64,000 bases of DNA from Hoplostethus atlanticus (lineage: Eukaryota; Chordata; Actinopteri; Trachichthyiformes; Trachichthyidae). Each line of letters starts with the position of its first letter. Position 1 is the stretch's first letter. The DNA is taken from contig JAXDDX010000004.1 in the NCBI GenBank assembly GCA_034670405.1, positions 8,504,001 to 8,568,000 of the forward strand, written 5' to 3'. A program made the translations under genes and the position numbers. The notes beneath the pieces are model-generated. The model saw nothing but the letters and a program-made list of their open reading frames with translations. It did no database searches and was not told the origin of the DNA. Below are positions 45,493 to 56,212 of this stretch, piece after piece.

Positions 45493-46459
45493 CTCATCCT
45501 CTGTGTCCTGCATCTGGAAGTTGCTCCATGAAAAGTGGCTTCTTCCTGCTCTAGCTGGAAACATTTTCCAACCAGTGGAAGGCTTCTTCTGGGAGCTGGC
45601 CCACATCCAGGAACACTCAGGCTTCACAGCTGTCTTACAGCGTTTAAACGCAGCATATGGTACCCAAGTACCATTGTTTCACCACTAAAGACCCTGTTTT
45701 TTTCATCAGGGAAGAAAGGCCATTTAACGTCAATTTCACTTCAAGAGAGGGAAAAAAAAAAAATAGTTTTGAAAATGAAAACTGGGCTGTGAGAAAAGAG
45801 TAATGCAGGTTGTTTTTTTGTTGTTTTGTTAGGTTATTTTCTCCCACCATCACTAATTCTGGCAGTGATGACATTTTGATTCTCAGCCTGTGAGTTTGTG
45901 AAACAACACCATCTGTGTGCTTTCCTCTAATTAGGGTAATAGCCACAAATATTACTGCAACAGTTCCTGGTGACAAGCTGTTACATGCCAACGTGTGAAG
46001 ACTTATCTGGATTTGACACCCGCAACTTAGCAATTGCACTGATGTAACTGAAAGCTGCGTTCCAATAACTTCCTAATATTCACATCCCAATAACGATCAC
46101 AATTCTTTACTATAATGTTCACGTCTGCAGCGTTATAGTTTTGTTTTATTCGTGTTTTTAAAGTATTATTCACTCTGACTTGTGTTTCTTAATCTCTATT
46201 TCCTTTGTGCATCATTTTCCAAGGGCGCCTGTGTGAAATGGAAAAGACAGCACATATTACAGTGTTTTCTAAAGACAATAAGACCTTTGTGCTGCTTGGG
46301 ATGAGAGCATGACTGCAATTACCCAGCTTCACCTGCTGTGCAATACGCTTCACATTACCTCAAAAACAATATCAGATTCATCATCAAACCTGACAAAACA
46401 TTTCGTTTTAGGACACACGATACAGCAAATTATCGTCTCAATCTCCTCACTGCATTTTC
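45492..46459. other. Non-genic unique DNA
   Basis: No gene recognised. The plus frame at 45503-45688 (LPALAGNIFQPVEGFFWELA) looks protein-like but matches nothing I know. A12 lies at 45752-45763. Confidence 0.45.
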
Positions 46460-46700
46460 TTTGGTATCATTTGAACCCAAAATCTGACATTAACAAATGG
46501 AAGTTAATTTGCCTCCCTCAGAACACGATATAATCAGTCTAAAGGTTAATGTTTCTGCTAATTTATAAATGCAGGATTGCTGTCAGCATGAGGGGGAAAT
46601 GATTTTGAAAGGCCTGACATTGTAAATTAAGCCTGTCAGATCGTCTCTCTGCACCGGCGGATCAGAGGATGCCGTAGTGTATGATGTCAGACAGGCAGGC
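46460..46700. promoter_or_regulatory. Enhancer-like block (candidate conserved non-coding element)
   Basis: Unique text with GACATTAAC, AGTTAATTTGCC, GGTTAATG, CTAATTTATAAATG, TGCTGTCAGC and GTAAATTAAGCCTGTCAG. These are paired homeobox-type and TALE-type words. No exon is seen. Confidence 0.33.
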
Positions 46701-47715
46701 AAACAGCCCTGGGGGACAGACCTTGCTCCCTCTCCCCCCCCCCAAACACCGGAACGCCGGGAATTTTGTTGCTTTAGAAAGGTATAGCCGAGATCGTGGC
46801 GCGGCGGGAAGGCGTTGGGGGCGGGGTCTCACCTTTAGGGCCTGTGCTCGATGGTCGAAACAGTGTGTGATGTTGATGTGCTGATGAGATTTTAGCTAAT
46901 GTAGTGAGACTGAGGCTCACTGGGACGGAGATGTCACGGCAGGCAGAGTCTCAGGCTGCGTGTCTGTGATTAAATGTGCGCTGTAGATAGATATTCTGCC
47001 CCCTCGTCCCTTTTACCACTCCAACAGAGTCAGGGAAAATAAACTCCATCCATCGGCATTCTTGATTTATGGATTAACTGGATAGTTGAAGAGAGTAATG
47101 AATGGCATGTGTGGGGTAATTTTGGTTTACTGCTGATTCAGACACGGTCAAACACTTGGTCAAACTGCAGGCTGTGCCAGGCCGGGCCTGTCTTTCCTCT
47201 AGTTTTCCCCCTGCTCCCTTTTATATGCACATAGATGCTGATAGCTGAGTTTGATTGTGAGGAATAACCACGTGCCAAGTTCACATCAACTAGCTCTCCC
47301 TGAGAATTGCTCCATTCATGGTAAGTGTTACAGAGCCCTGTGGGATGGAAAGAATTACGGCCCTACAGTAAAGCTTATAAGCCAATCAGACATTGGGGGG
47401 TTGTTAGTGGGGTGAGGGGGGGGGGGGCAGCCAAGCTCTGACAAGCACCAATCTAGTCCTGCTGGTGAGATGAGAGGCCATGAAGATAAGGCCGTAAAGA
47501 TTATTTCAAACTTGTGGTAGAATCCCTCCCCCCTACACCCCCCCCCCCACCCCCCAAAAAATTTGATCCAGGCAAATTTCTCTCTCAGTGGGAGGAAATG
47601 GCAACCGACAGATTAGACATCTTCTGCTGTAATCTGTATAAAGCTTTGAAATGTATGCAAGCTGAGGCCAAAATCCTTTCAGTCTCTCTCTCTCTCTCTA
47701 ACACACACTCACATA

Positions 47716-47718
<3 letters not shown>
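46701..47718. other. Non-genic DNA with homopolymer runs
   Basis: No gene seen. C8-9 lies near 46735, G12 at 47416-47427, a C-rich run at 47538-47560 and CT at 47683-47699. An acceptor ending 47287 and the donor ATG|GTAAGT at 47321 are adjacent to stops in every frame. Confidence 0.45.

Positions 47719-47749
<31 letters not shown>
47719..47749. repeat. (CA)n microsatellite
   Basis: A CA run following a CT run (47683-47699). Confidence 0.92.
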
Positions 47750-47751
<2 letters not shown>

Positions 47752-49036
47752 GCAGGATGACCAGAGGACTGACTGGATTCTTGTCCGTCAGGTATCTGTA
47801 GCAGCTCCAGAAACGTGTTGCAGTTCTGTAACTGTGTCTGTTTCTGTTTGCAGTGTGAGCAACATGCAGGAGCGACTGCTGGCCCTGTGACTCAACTCAA
47901 GATGGAGAGGAGAGAAAGGAAGAAAAAAAAGAGTGTGTGTGTGTGTGTGGGTGTATGTAGCCCCTGTGCAAAATGTTAGTTTTCTCCTCTATACCGGCCG
48001 TCATTACTGCAGCCTGTCAGGACCGAGTCTAATGGTGTCTCACCTGACAGCCTCGCAGCCCCGCACCAAACAAGCAGCATAGGAGCATAGATGGAGGAGG
48101 TGGAGGAGGAGGAGGAGGAGATCAGGAGGGAACTATAGTGAGGTCCCCCGGCGAGAAAGTAAGAAGCTAGCGGAAAATGCAATCGATAGCAAACTCATCT
48201 TTCTGTTTTTCAATGAAGTGACAAAGTACCCAATTTATTGGCAAATCGCCAGTTGAAGAGAGAAATGTATTCAGTTGAATAAGGTCACTTTCTGCTCCTC
48301 TTGCAGTTCTCCTAGACGAATGCAACTAGTATTGTCTTAAGGAATGGCAATTATGATCATTTTGCCGTCTGACTTTTGGAGGGATTTGCTCTTTACATCC
48401 AATTCTGCTGGTAGCATTAAACTTTCTGAATCCCTCAAAACCAAAAAGTAAGAGCAGTGGATCCCTTTGATGGGGGTCAAATAGGAATATTGCTGTGCTG
48501 TGTGAATAGTCTCCAATTCCCAGGGGTTTCCATTGTCCTTGTACCCCGCTGATACTATATCCCTCCATGTGCACCTTCCCCACTTCTCTGCTCTTGTTCA
48601 GAGACAGACAAGAGCAGAAGAATGTGCAGGTGTGTTGTTTTTTTTTGCCTCATCATCCACTTTTCCAGTTTCAGCCTAGCAAAAAAAAAAAACATGTTGA
48701 GAAATATGACTTTTGTTCTGCTGGCAGATCCATAATGATAATCAACATAGTCACATTCATTCTAACACACCTTTATATTTAATAAGGTTACACTAGAAAT
48801 ATATCTAACTTAGCTGATCCTTTGCCATCATTAGTAGAAAATAGAATTTTTTTTTCTTTTCCTGGAGCCTATAAATGTCTGGCTGTGTCTTTGAGTTGAC
48901 ATTCCACTCTGTCTGTGTGTCCCTGGGCTGTTATGACCCCATGCTGGGGCTCCAGGGCCCAGCCAGAAGGGCCCGAGGTGCTTCACCAGGGTGACTTATA
49001 GCTGCTCTGATGAGAAACACACTCTTATATACGCAC
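47750..49036. other. Non-genic unique DNA
   Basis: No gene recognised. A strong acceptor (TGTCTGTTTCTGTTTGCAG, ending 47853) opens into VSNMQERLLAL and then a stop, a possible terminal exon but with no supporting partner. A short TG run lies at 47933-47949. (GGA)n lies at 48092-48121. Confidence 0.45.
48092..48121. repeat. (GGA)n trinucleotide repeat
   Basis: About ten GGA units with two interruptions. Confidence 0.85.
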
Positions 49037-49156
49037 GCCTGTGCACACACGCACACACACACACATTCACATGCATGCACACAAGCAAATCACAAGCGCA
49101 TGTGTGCAGACACAAGCATGAATGCATAAATGGACACACACACACACACACACATT
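49037..49156. repeat. Degenerate (CA)n region
   Basis: CA runs at 49037-49064 and 49134-49156, joined by CA-rich sequence. Confidence 0.8.
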
Positions 49157-49658
49157 CACATAAAGGTTGAGGACAACTGAGGGATAAGGCCAGATGTGTT
49201 TTACACACCGTCTCCAGGTGATGCCCGCTACACTCTGAGTCTGATGGCAGGCAGGTGAAGGACAAGCAGAACAAGGTTGGAGAGTTTAGTGGTTACAGTG
49301 GTTAGTGTTCACCAGGAACATGGGGACAAAATGCTCTATATCTATTATTTTGGCTGGGGGGGGGAATCCTAACCTGAAGTTCATCGTTCAATGTATCTAA
49401 AATACAGAGGATGTCAAAAGTGTTATCATTTTGTTGGCCACTGTCAGGTTATTACTATTAATTAAAAAGTAATTTGTTTTCATTTTGTACTATTTTATTT
49501 TGATAGAGTGGGTGGCACTTTATTTTGAAATAGTGGATATCGCAAGACTCAGCTTTAAAATTGAAATCATCAGGTACTGGAACATTAAAAGAGAGATAAA
49601 AGTGTTAGTCTACCATTGGCATATTCCCTAAATTAATGCCTGTACACACACCTGCATG
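49157..49658. other. Non-genic unique DNA
   Basis: No gene seen. AT-rich at 49440-49560. Confidence 0.5.
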
Positions 49659-49685
49659 CACACACACACACACACACACACACAC
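49659..49685. repeat. (CA)n microsatellite
   Basis: A perfect CA run. Confidence 0.9.
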
Positions 49686-50752
49686 CTGCCAACCCCCATC
49701 CCCCATCCCACCGTTGCGTACACTGTTCTCGTTGGCCCCTAGCCCCACCCAGTGTAGAGACGAGGGGTGCATGACGGTGCTCTCTTGGACATGAGGATTT
49801 AATAGGTGACCCTGGGCTGCATGCTGGGTCCCCCGCTGCCTGGGCTCATCCAGCCGTAAAATGAGGCACAGGCAGGACCCGGCTGGTAATGAGAACTGGC
49901 ATTTTGCTCAGGATAACCTCGGGAAAATCGCTCCTATAAATACCTTCTATAAATAAAAGTGTACCTTGGCCCAAGACTGCGTAAGGGGCTTTCTCTGAAA
50001 AGGTCATCCATTGCCCCGACTCTGCCACGACTCACCATTCCCTCTTTTTTTCGTACCTCTCTCTGCTTTCTGTTCTTCTCCCGCTTTTTCTTTCTTCCTC
50101 ATATGTTATAAGGTCTTTGTGTTTTAACGGCGGAGAACATTGTGTGTTATCGTTCATGTCACGTGACCCCTGAGAGGACTCCTTCACCCTCCTCATGCCC
50201 CTCGTCCCCCTCATCCTCTCCTCTAATGATTCTGTCCATCCTTGACCTTGGTTAGGCATAAGGACGTACCTCCTGCAGTGGAAGAGAGAGAGACAGAAAC
50301 AAAGGGAGAAATAAGAGAGAGTGTAAATGAGAACAAAAGAAAAAGTGAAATAACAAGATAATGTACTTAAATAAAAAGAAAGAGCGATGTGCTAAAACAT
50401 AGTGGAGGAGTGGTGGTTTTGGGGTTAGGTCCACTGGTCCTGTGTTAAGTGTGCACTACGGCCATGTCTCATTTCATCAGTGTGTCAGATTTAACCATAG
50501 CCATTAGCCTTACCATTAGAGTGGCAGTTATAACAAGTGCTGTGCATAGACTGGTAATGTACTAAATAATATATGATCTTTGTAATCTATAGTGGTGTGA
50601 GTGGAACTGAGCATGTAACTGCAGTATGGAAGGCTCTACTGACTGTTGAGGCTTGCATACATCTTTTAAAATTTGATGTATCGAACAAATGACATTACGT
50701 TGTTCTTTCATTTTGACAGATTGTTCTTCCCTATGTGTTCTACAACCCCCCC
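49686..50752. other. Non-genic unique DNA
   Basis: No gene seen. A pyrimidine-rich stretch (50039-50100) is followed by a purine-rich one (50278-50345). Confidence 0.5.
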
Positions 50753-50813
<61 letters not shown>

Positions 50814-50824
50814 CCTCTTTCTCT
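50753..50824. repeat. (CT)n microsatellite with TTTC interruptions
   Basis: A 72-base pyrimidine-only tract. Confidence 0.92.
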
Positions 50825-51469
50825 GTGGGAGGCTCCACGACACAGAAGGAGCCAAGGCCTCTCCCCGTCTCCCGGCCAGGTCAGTACTTAAACACCGCTT
50901 AGCCCCCATTTTACTGCCTGTGGGCAACTTAAACTGATTAGCCTCAGCCCTACCAGGACTGGCTGACCTCCCAACGCATCCAATACCACTTATTGATCGA
51001 TACCCATATTGATCAGGGCCCCCCATGTCGGATCAAGGGCGAACGTTTCTATTGATTGGGCCAGATTAGAGAAGACAAAAGGTTGCCAAATCAGTTTAGA
51101 CACAACCTGCCAACGTGATATGACAGCGAGTTGCATGGGGGATTTCCAGCCAGGATTAGATTTGATGAGTGTTAACTGTGGAATTGATATAGCTATAGGA
51201 CTGTACCGATCGGTAGCTAATCAAGTAACACAGTATGTTAATTCAGTCATGCATGCCCTTTAAATGCATGAGGTTATACCAATCGATTTACCAGACTAAA
51301 CCAGCATTAGATCAGATGCAGATAGAGTACTTACTAAGCACGAGCTGGGGTTTGTCCAAGATAGAGAAGAGGAGATAACCAGAGCAGTGCAAGAAACTGT
51401 ACTGACTATATACATAACACAGGCACAAAACCACACACAGTGCATGGGCTTGTTCCTAAATCTCAATAG
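50825..51469. other. Non-genic unique DNA
   Basis: No gene seen. A perfect inverted repeat TCATGCAT/ATGCATGA lies at 51247-51271. The plus frame at 51009-51263 has no recognisable domain. Confidence 0.5.
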
Positions 51470-51622
51470 TATTTTTTTTATTTTAGTTCAGTATTTATTT
51501 TTTATTTGTATTGTTTTTTTATTGTTTATTTATTTTATTTATTTTATTTATTTATTTATTTATTTATTGTTTTTTTTTAATTTATTTTAATTATTTTATT
51601 GTTTTTATTTTTATTATTATAG
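51470..51622. repeat. AT-rich low-complexity tract, (TTTA)n-like
   Basis: Almost only T and A, with TTTA and TTTTA units. It abuts the left side of the transposon-like segment at 51711. Confidence 0.85.
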
Positions 51623-51710
51623 TCAAAATTCTTAATCATGTCAATGTTGCCTCCTCATGCTTGTTCAAGTTGAAAGAACCACACAGATAAGCGACTGTAT
51701 GAGTGAATGT

Positions 51711-52248
51711 ATTTAAAGGTGCTACATGTATCATTGTAACATCAGTAAATCATTACCACCTTAATATTGAGACATTAGTATAAACAAACGAGACCGTCGC
51801 TGAGCAGACTGGAACCCTCCACCAGCCTCTACGCTCCATTTTACATTGTGTGGGTTGGATTTTGCAGGAAATCTGTTGGATTGCTTTACTGCACAACGGG
51901 AGGTTGTTTTACAGTACAAACCAGCGAGAGGGCCGCTGTTCTTCCAGCGCAAACAGAGCTAAACCTTAAACCTTAAAAGACTTTCTCACAATGGCAGATG
52001 GAACGAATGGAAAAATCATTTCCTACATGTTTATCCTCTTAAGAAAAGCAGAAGAGAAAACCTTTGGCCGAAGAAGCAAAGATCCACTTGGGGAATGGGG
52101 TTTATGGGAAATGTGGTCTTAATTTTGAGAGACACTAGCACTAAAAATACCACTGGTGTGAGAAAGAGGCTACCAATCATCAGCTACACCAGGGTATCGC
52201 AATTAATCTGACAATGATAAAAAAAAAATGCTGCATGTCTCTTTAAAT
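51711..52248. mobile_element. Probable nonautonomous DNA transposon (MITE)
   Basis: The segment begins ATTTAAAG (51711-51718) and ends with its perfect inverse CTTTAAAT (52241-52248). Further in, the ends still resemble each other: GGTGCTACATGTAT on the left, AGACATGCAGC on the right read from the minus strand. The 538-bp interior has no coding frame of note. Phrases such as AAACGAGACCGTCGCTGAGC and GGTTGTTTTACAGTACAAAC have the feel of a repeated teleost element. A target duplication is not clear; ATGT flanks both sides. The family is not assigned; hAT- or piggyBac-like MITEs are possible. Confirmation would be many copies elsewhere in the genome. Confidence 0.42.
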
Positions 52249-52493
52249 GTGAACAAAATAAATTCACGTTATTACTCCATGCACACATTTGGTGGTAGAT
52301 GTAGCATCCCTGCCTGTGTGGTCCAGTCTGACAGTAAGTGACCTGGAGCTGACTTGGTCCTGAGAGATGGCTGCAGGGTGTCTGGGTCTCAAGAGCAACG
52401 CTGGAGTTGGGGCTGTGCTCACTGACAACGCTTGTTCCTCACCCCAGAGAGTAAAGAACAGAGAATTCAAGTTGTTATATCACTGCAGACAAC
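52249..52493. other. Non-genic unique DNA
   Basis: Nothing recognised. Confidence 0.5.
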
Positions 52494-52565
52494 ACACACA
52501 CACACATATTCATACACACACATGTACACAATGTCACTCTCTCTCACACACACGCACACACACAA
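52494..52565. repeat. Degenerate (CA)n region
   Basis: CA runs with ATATTCAT and CTCTCT interruptions. Confidence 0.82.
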
Positions 52566-52718
52566 CATATCCTTTATTAAGCCATGGGAAAACATTCTTC
52601 CATCCTCATTAAATATTGATGTCCTGAGTGAGACAAAATAAGTCATGAGAACACTGACAACACAACACTCAGAAGAACAGGGAGCATGTGGACATTTGCA
52701 ATGTGTGAATGTCACCAC

Positions 52719-52750
52719 AGAGAGAGAGTGAGAGAGAGAGAGAGAGCGAG
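52719..52750. repeat. (GA)n microsatellite
   Basis: A GA run with one GT interruption. Confidence 0.88.
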
Positions 52751-54131
52751 AGAAATTGCATGCGAACCCCAGTGGTGGTCTTAGAAATGAAGAACGTATT
52801 TAGGAAGTGGGAAACCAGTAATAGATGTGGCCGTTGCATTCAGGGCTTTGAGGAATTACAATAACCGTTGACATTGACCACACTTTGTTCCTTTGAAGTG
52901 GCTCAAGAGCATTAGATGCTAACAGTTGGGCTAGTTTTACTAGAATAGATATGGTTTATCCATAGCCTTGGTTTGGCTCGTCTTCTGTATGAATTGGCAG
53001 CTGTGCGTTGGACAATTTATCCCTAGTGAGCCCTTCCTCTCGGAGAACTAAATGATGGCCATTGAAGGAGCGAGGTTCACTCGCTGATATTGGCTCTAAC
53101 AGCCTAGGAAATGGCCACTTCCCTTCCAGTGTCCCTGGTGGTCTCATTTTGCGGGCATCACTTTTTTGGGTCAACGAGTTAATACTAAAAATATGTCCTG
53201 CCAGAACCTTGCCATTTATCTGGGTGGGTATTCTGTGTCAAGCTCAGCGTGGCTAATTCTCTCTGGGACTCCCCTCTGCTGTGGAAGACAGGCCTGACTG
53301 GCAAACTCACACATTATCACCACAGTCATCTGATCTGCCTCTTCTCTTCTGCTCCCCTCGTCCTCCTGCTGGAGATCTCTCCCTCCGTACAAAGTGCCAG
53401 AAAACAGCAGGTTAGGCAGGAGGCAACAATGGAGGCTTCGCGGGAGGTCAGGACCCTACAAATATAGCCTTTTGTGTAATTAGGTAAGCCATTAGACAAA
53501 CCTTTCTGTCACTTTGTGCCAGGCATTACTTAAATCCAGATTAAGTGCATGTGGAGACGTTAGTGCATCAGTGTTGTAAACATTCCAGCCTTCGTCGGTT
53601 GTACTTAGCCACAATGCATTTGCAACTTCTCACTTGCCAGCCACCGGTCCAATTTAACCTTTTCTTTTTCAAGAGCTTACCATCAAACTGAAACCGTTTA
53701 CGTTGCCCGTACAAAAAAGACTAAGCATTCTTACAGAATGCCCCCCAACGCAATGTGTATTTTTACCCATCGCCCTTTTTTCAGGAGGGAGAACGCAGGG
53801 CCTGTCAAATGAAAGAGAGGGTCGAATGTGGTTATTTATAAGGAGCGACTGCGGCACAAAAAAGGCATGAGGAGCCATTTTGATGCTGTCAGAGGGTTTT
53901 GTGGCTCTAAAAGGCTGCGGTGATGTGCTCTGACACTCGGGGTCTTGTATGGTGCTTTTAAGAGCTCTGCGTGGGCACACTCTGTATCACACACTGCCGA
54001 GCGAGACAAAAACATACCTGTCACCAGCAAACACGTCTACTGCACTTAAAGAGGGTCTGGGCTGCTCTCATGCCACCTGGAGATCTTGAGGTGACTTCAC
54101 GGCATTGTTTTACAGTACTGCTCTTTTGCAG
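52751..54131. other. Non-genic unique DNA
   Basis: No gene seen. GCTGTCAGAGG occurs near 53885, the third copy in the window of a word also found at 13821 and 37176. Open frames lack recognisable domains. Confidence 0.5.
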
Positions 54132-54222
54132 CTGGACGTTTAAGCTACAGAACCCTTTGTGCTGAGGGTTTCTTCTTTTGTGGGTTTTTTTTACGTGGAG
54201 AAAGAGTGGATTTTCAGTGGAG
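54132..54222 (+). CDS. Exon-like segment, 91 nt (unrecognised)
   Basis: A good acceptor (TACTGCTCTTTTGCAG, ending 54131) and a strong donor (TGGAG|GTGAGTTG at 54223) flank 91 bases open in one frame. That frame reads GRLSYRTLCAEGFFFCGFFL, then RGERVDFQW. No family is recognised. The run of phenylalanines comes from T-rich DNA, which lowers its weight. Confidence 0.14.
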
Positions 54223-55181
54223 GTGAGTTGGAGTCAGACATAAAGCTGTTTGGATTTCATGAGTGCAAAAGTAGAAAATGTTGTACCTCTGCTGTGAATG
54301 CTGATTGGTCATCAGAAAAAAATATTGATTTGCTTTTGGTTAGTTTCATCATCCTTTCATTGATTGCTCACTTGATGTTTTTCACTCATTCTTTTCATTC
54401 TCTCTCACGTTCACAGAGCCAGGCTTGTTTTTGCTGCAGTATGCGAGTATTAGCTTATTTCACTTCCTCCTCGCTCAAATGAACTGACCTTCATTTGTAC
54501 CCATTGCCTTCCAGGAAAGTCACCGCATGGAAAACAAACAAGAGAGAGAGGACAGAGGAGGGACAGTCCTCCATTATACCCCCCTCACTTCCTTCCCTCC
54601 CTTGCTTTCTCTTTCCCCTCATCCCCCTGCTACCTTTATTTGCTGCCCTATTAACAACTGTTACTGCAGCTTTAATTACGCCCCTGTGATCTCTAAGAGT
54701 GGCGGGCACGTGTCATCTCCCTCCCAGGGGAGCCTGGGTAATTACCAGCATCCATCCAAGGGCCGTTGCTCCTGTTCCTCGGTCGCCGTGGTGATAATCA
54801 CACCGCCGCCGCTAACATCTGTTCCCCGGGTGAGGAGTCCAAGTGGCCTGAGCCTGTCACACCATGCCTTCCTGTGTCAGGCCTGACCCCTGACCCCACC
54901 CATGGCTCCACGGGGCTAATTTGTTTACTCTCAGAGACAGGAAGGGACACACCAAAATCTCACAAGATTTGGACATGGAGATCCTGTACATGTACTTTCA
55001 TCGGTCTGCCTCTTTCTGACACTCAGGCCTTTTGATTTGAGCTCATGCCATCCAGCATGCAGTGGTGTTCTGCTCAGCTTTGAGGTCAGTATTTTCTGAA
55101 TGAACCTCAGATCATGCAAACACCTGCTTCCAAACAGCTACACCTTATATCATGCTACATAAATACAGTAAATACAGTGCG
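54223..55181. other. Non-genic unique DNA
   Basis: No gene seen. Pyrimidine-rich at 54570-54640. Overlapping plus frames at 54527-55035 have no recognisable domain. Confidence 0.5.
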
Positions 55182-55196
55182 TCACCTTTGACCCCT
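55182..55196 (-). promoter_or_regulatory. DR1 nuclear-receptor-like site
   Basis: On the minus strand AGGGGTCAAAGGTGA contains GGGTCA-A-AGGTGA, two half-sites in direct repeat with one spacer. This is the known arrangement for HNF4, COUP-TF and RXR/PPAR dimers. Motif only. Confidence 0.35.
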
Positions 55197-56184
55197 ACCA
55201 TACGATCAGTTTCAGTGAATGGGTTCATATGCCTTCACAAAGGACATGCGCTTTGCAAAAATGATTCAAAAGGTAATATCATTGATTTACCTATTTTATA
55301 GCAGATATATGAAGTCACTATTGCGCCTGAGGTTGATATTGGATAAAAATATGTGGTCCTGCTAACAAATCAATGAGGTCTGTAAAAGAAGTTACGATCT
55401 TAAGCCTCCAAAATCAAGAAGATAGGAAAAACTGTGTTACCTTTAGAAAGTATTTGGCATGCCGGAGCCATCTACTGTTGTGATATTTTAGAGACAGAGT
55501 TGTAAGTCTTGAGAAGAAGTCCTTGATCTCCACCCTGAGCTCCCGTGACCTTTTCTTCTCTGCAGCAGCTGCAGAGAAAGGCTGCAATCAGTACTGTCAA
55601 TAAGATGGAGAATACCAACCGTCCTGCAGTCAGCAGTATTCTCTGTCCTTCAAAACACACAGTGAGACCAAAATGTTGAACTAAATCCAGTCCAATCCAC
55701 TAAATCCAATATGGCCACCCTTTTCATCTTTTTGACATCATAAGTATCATATAAATTTTCCTTGTCTAACTGAAATTTTTAGTTGCGCTCCATTGATTGT
55801 TTCATCTAGGCCTCGGTTTGAGCCCCGTAGATGCTAGGAGGCCGACTTACAGCAAGATCTGTCTCCTGGACCTTCATCCCACCGAGACATTACTGCAGAG
55901 TAGTAGAACTTGTCTACTCCCATCCACGTCTCTTCTGAACTCCTCCTCGTGCGCAAAGTACACTGCAGCTCTCGGCCAAGTTTTCATGGGAATAGAAAGG
56001 CGCGCGGGCTACAGAGCTGGGAGTCGGAATTAGGAAGCAATCAGCGTACAAATCCTCAGAGACTATAAAGCCATTTCCCCCTTTCTCACTGATGAGACAC
56101 AGCAGCAAGTTCTGCCCCTACTCACAAACTTTTCCCATAATGAGAGCACTTAGATGTCTCTGACCACACTTACACACACTCAAG
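55197..56184. other. Non-genic DNA; TM-like minus frame and a palindrome
   Basis: A minus-strand frame (55472-55660, GTG at its start) encodes a hydrophobic run LVFSILLTVLIAAFLCSCC, then a polar tail ending KTYNSVSKISQQ and a stop. That is the outline of a C-terminal membrane exon. No upstream exon is found and the family is unknown. A 23-bp palindrome (55556-55578) lies inside it. Confidence 0.35.
55556..55578. repeat. Perfect 23-bp palindrome
   Basis: TTCTCTGCAGC - A - GCTGCAGAGAA: two perfect 11-bp arms around one base, with further partial match outside (CCTTTT/AAAGG). Confidence 0.85.
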
Positions 56185-56212
56185 AGGAGGAGGGAGGGAG
56201 GGAGGGAGGGGG
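56185..56212. repeat. (GGGA)n repeat
   Basis: GGAG and GGGA units on the plus strand, purine only. Confidence 0.82.

Noticed and set aside
44965-45627. 220-codon minus-strand open frame
   Set aside because: GTG start, crosses a (CA)n tract read as CVCV, no domain. About 6000 random frames in 64 kb make one of this effective length unsurprising.
47288-47320. Exon before the donor ATG|GTAAGT at 47321
   Set aside because: All three frames contain stops between the nearest good acceptor and the donor.
51009-51263. Retroelement or transposase fragment
   Set aside because: The text looked codon-like, but no reverse transcriptase, integrase or transposase motif could be seen. No viral fossil is called anywhere in the window.
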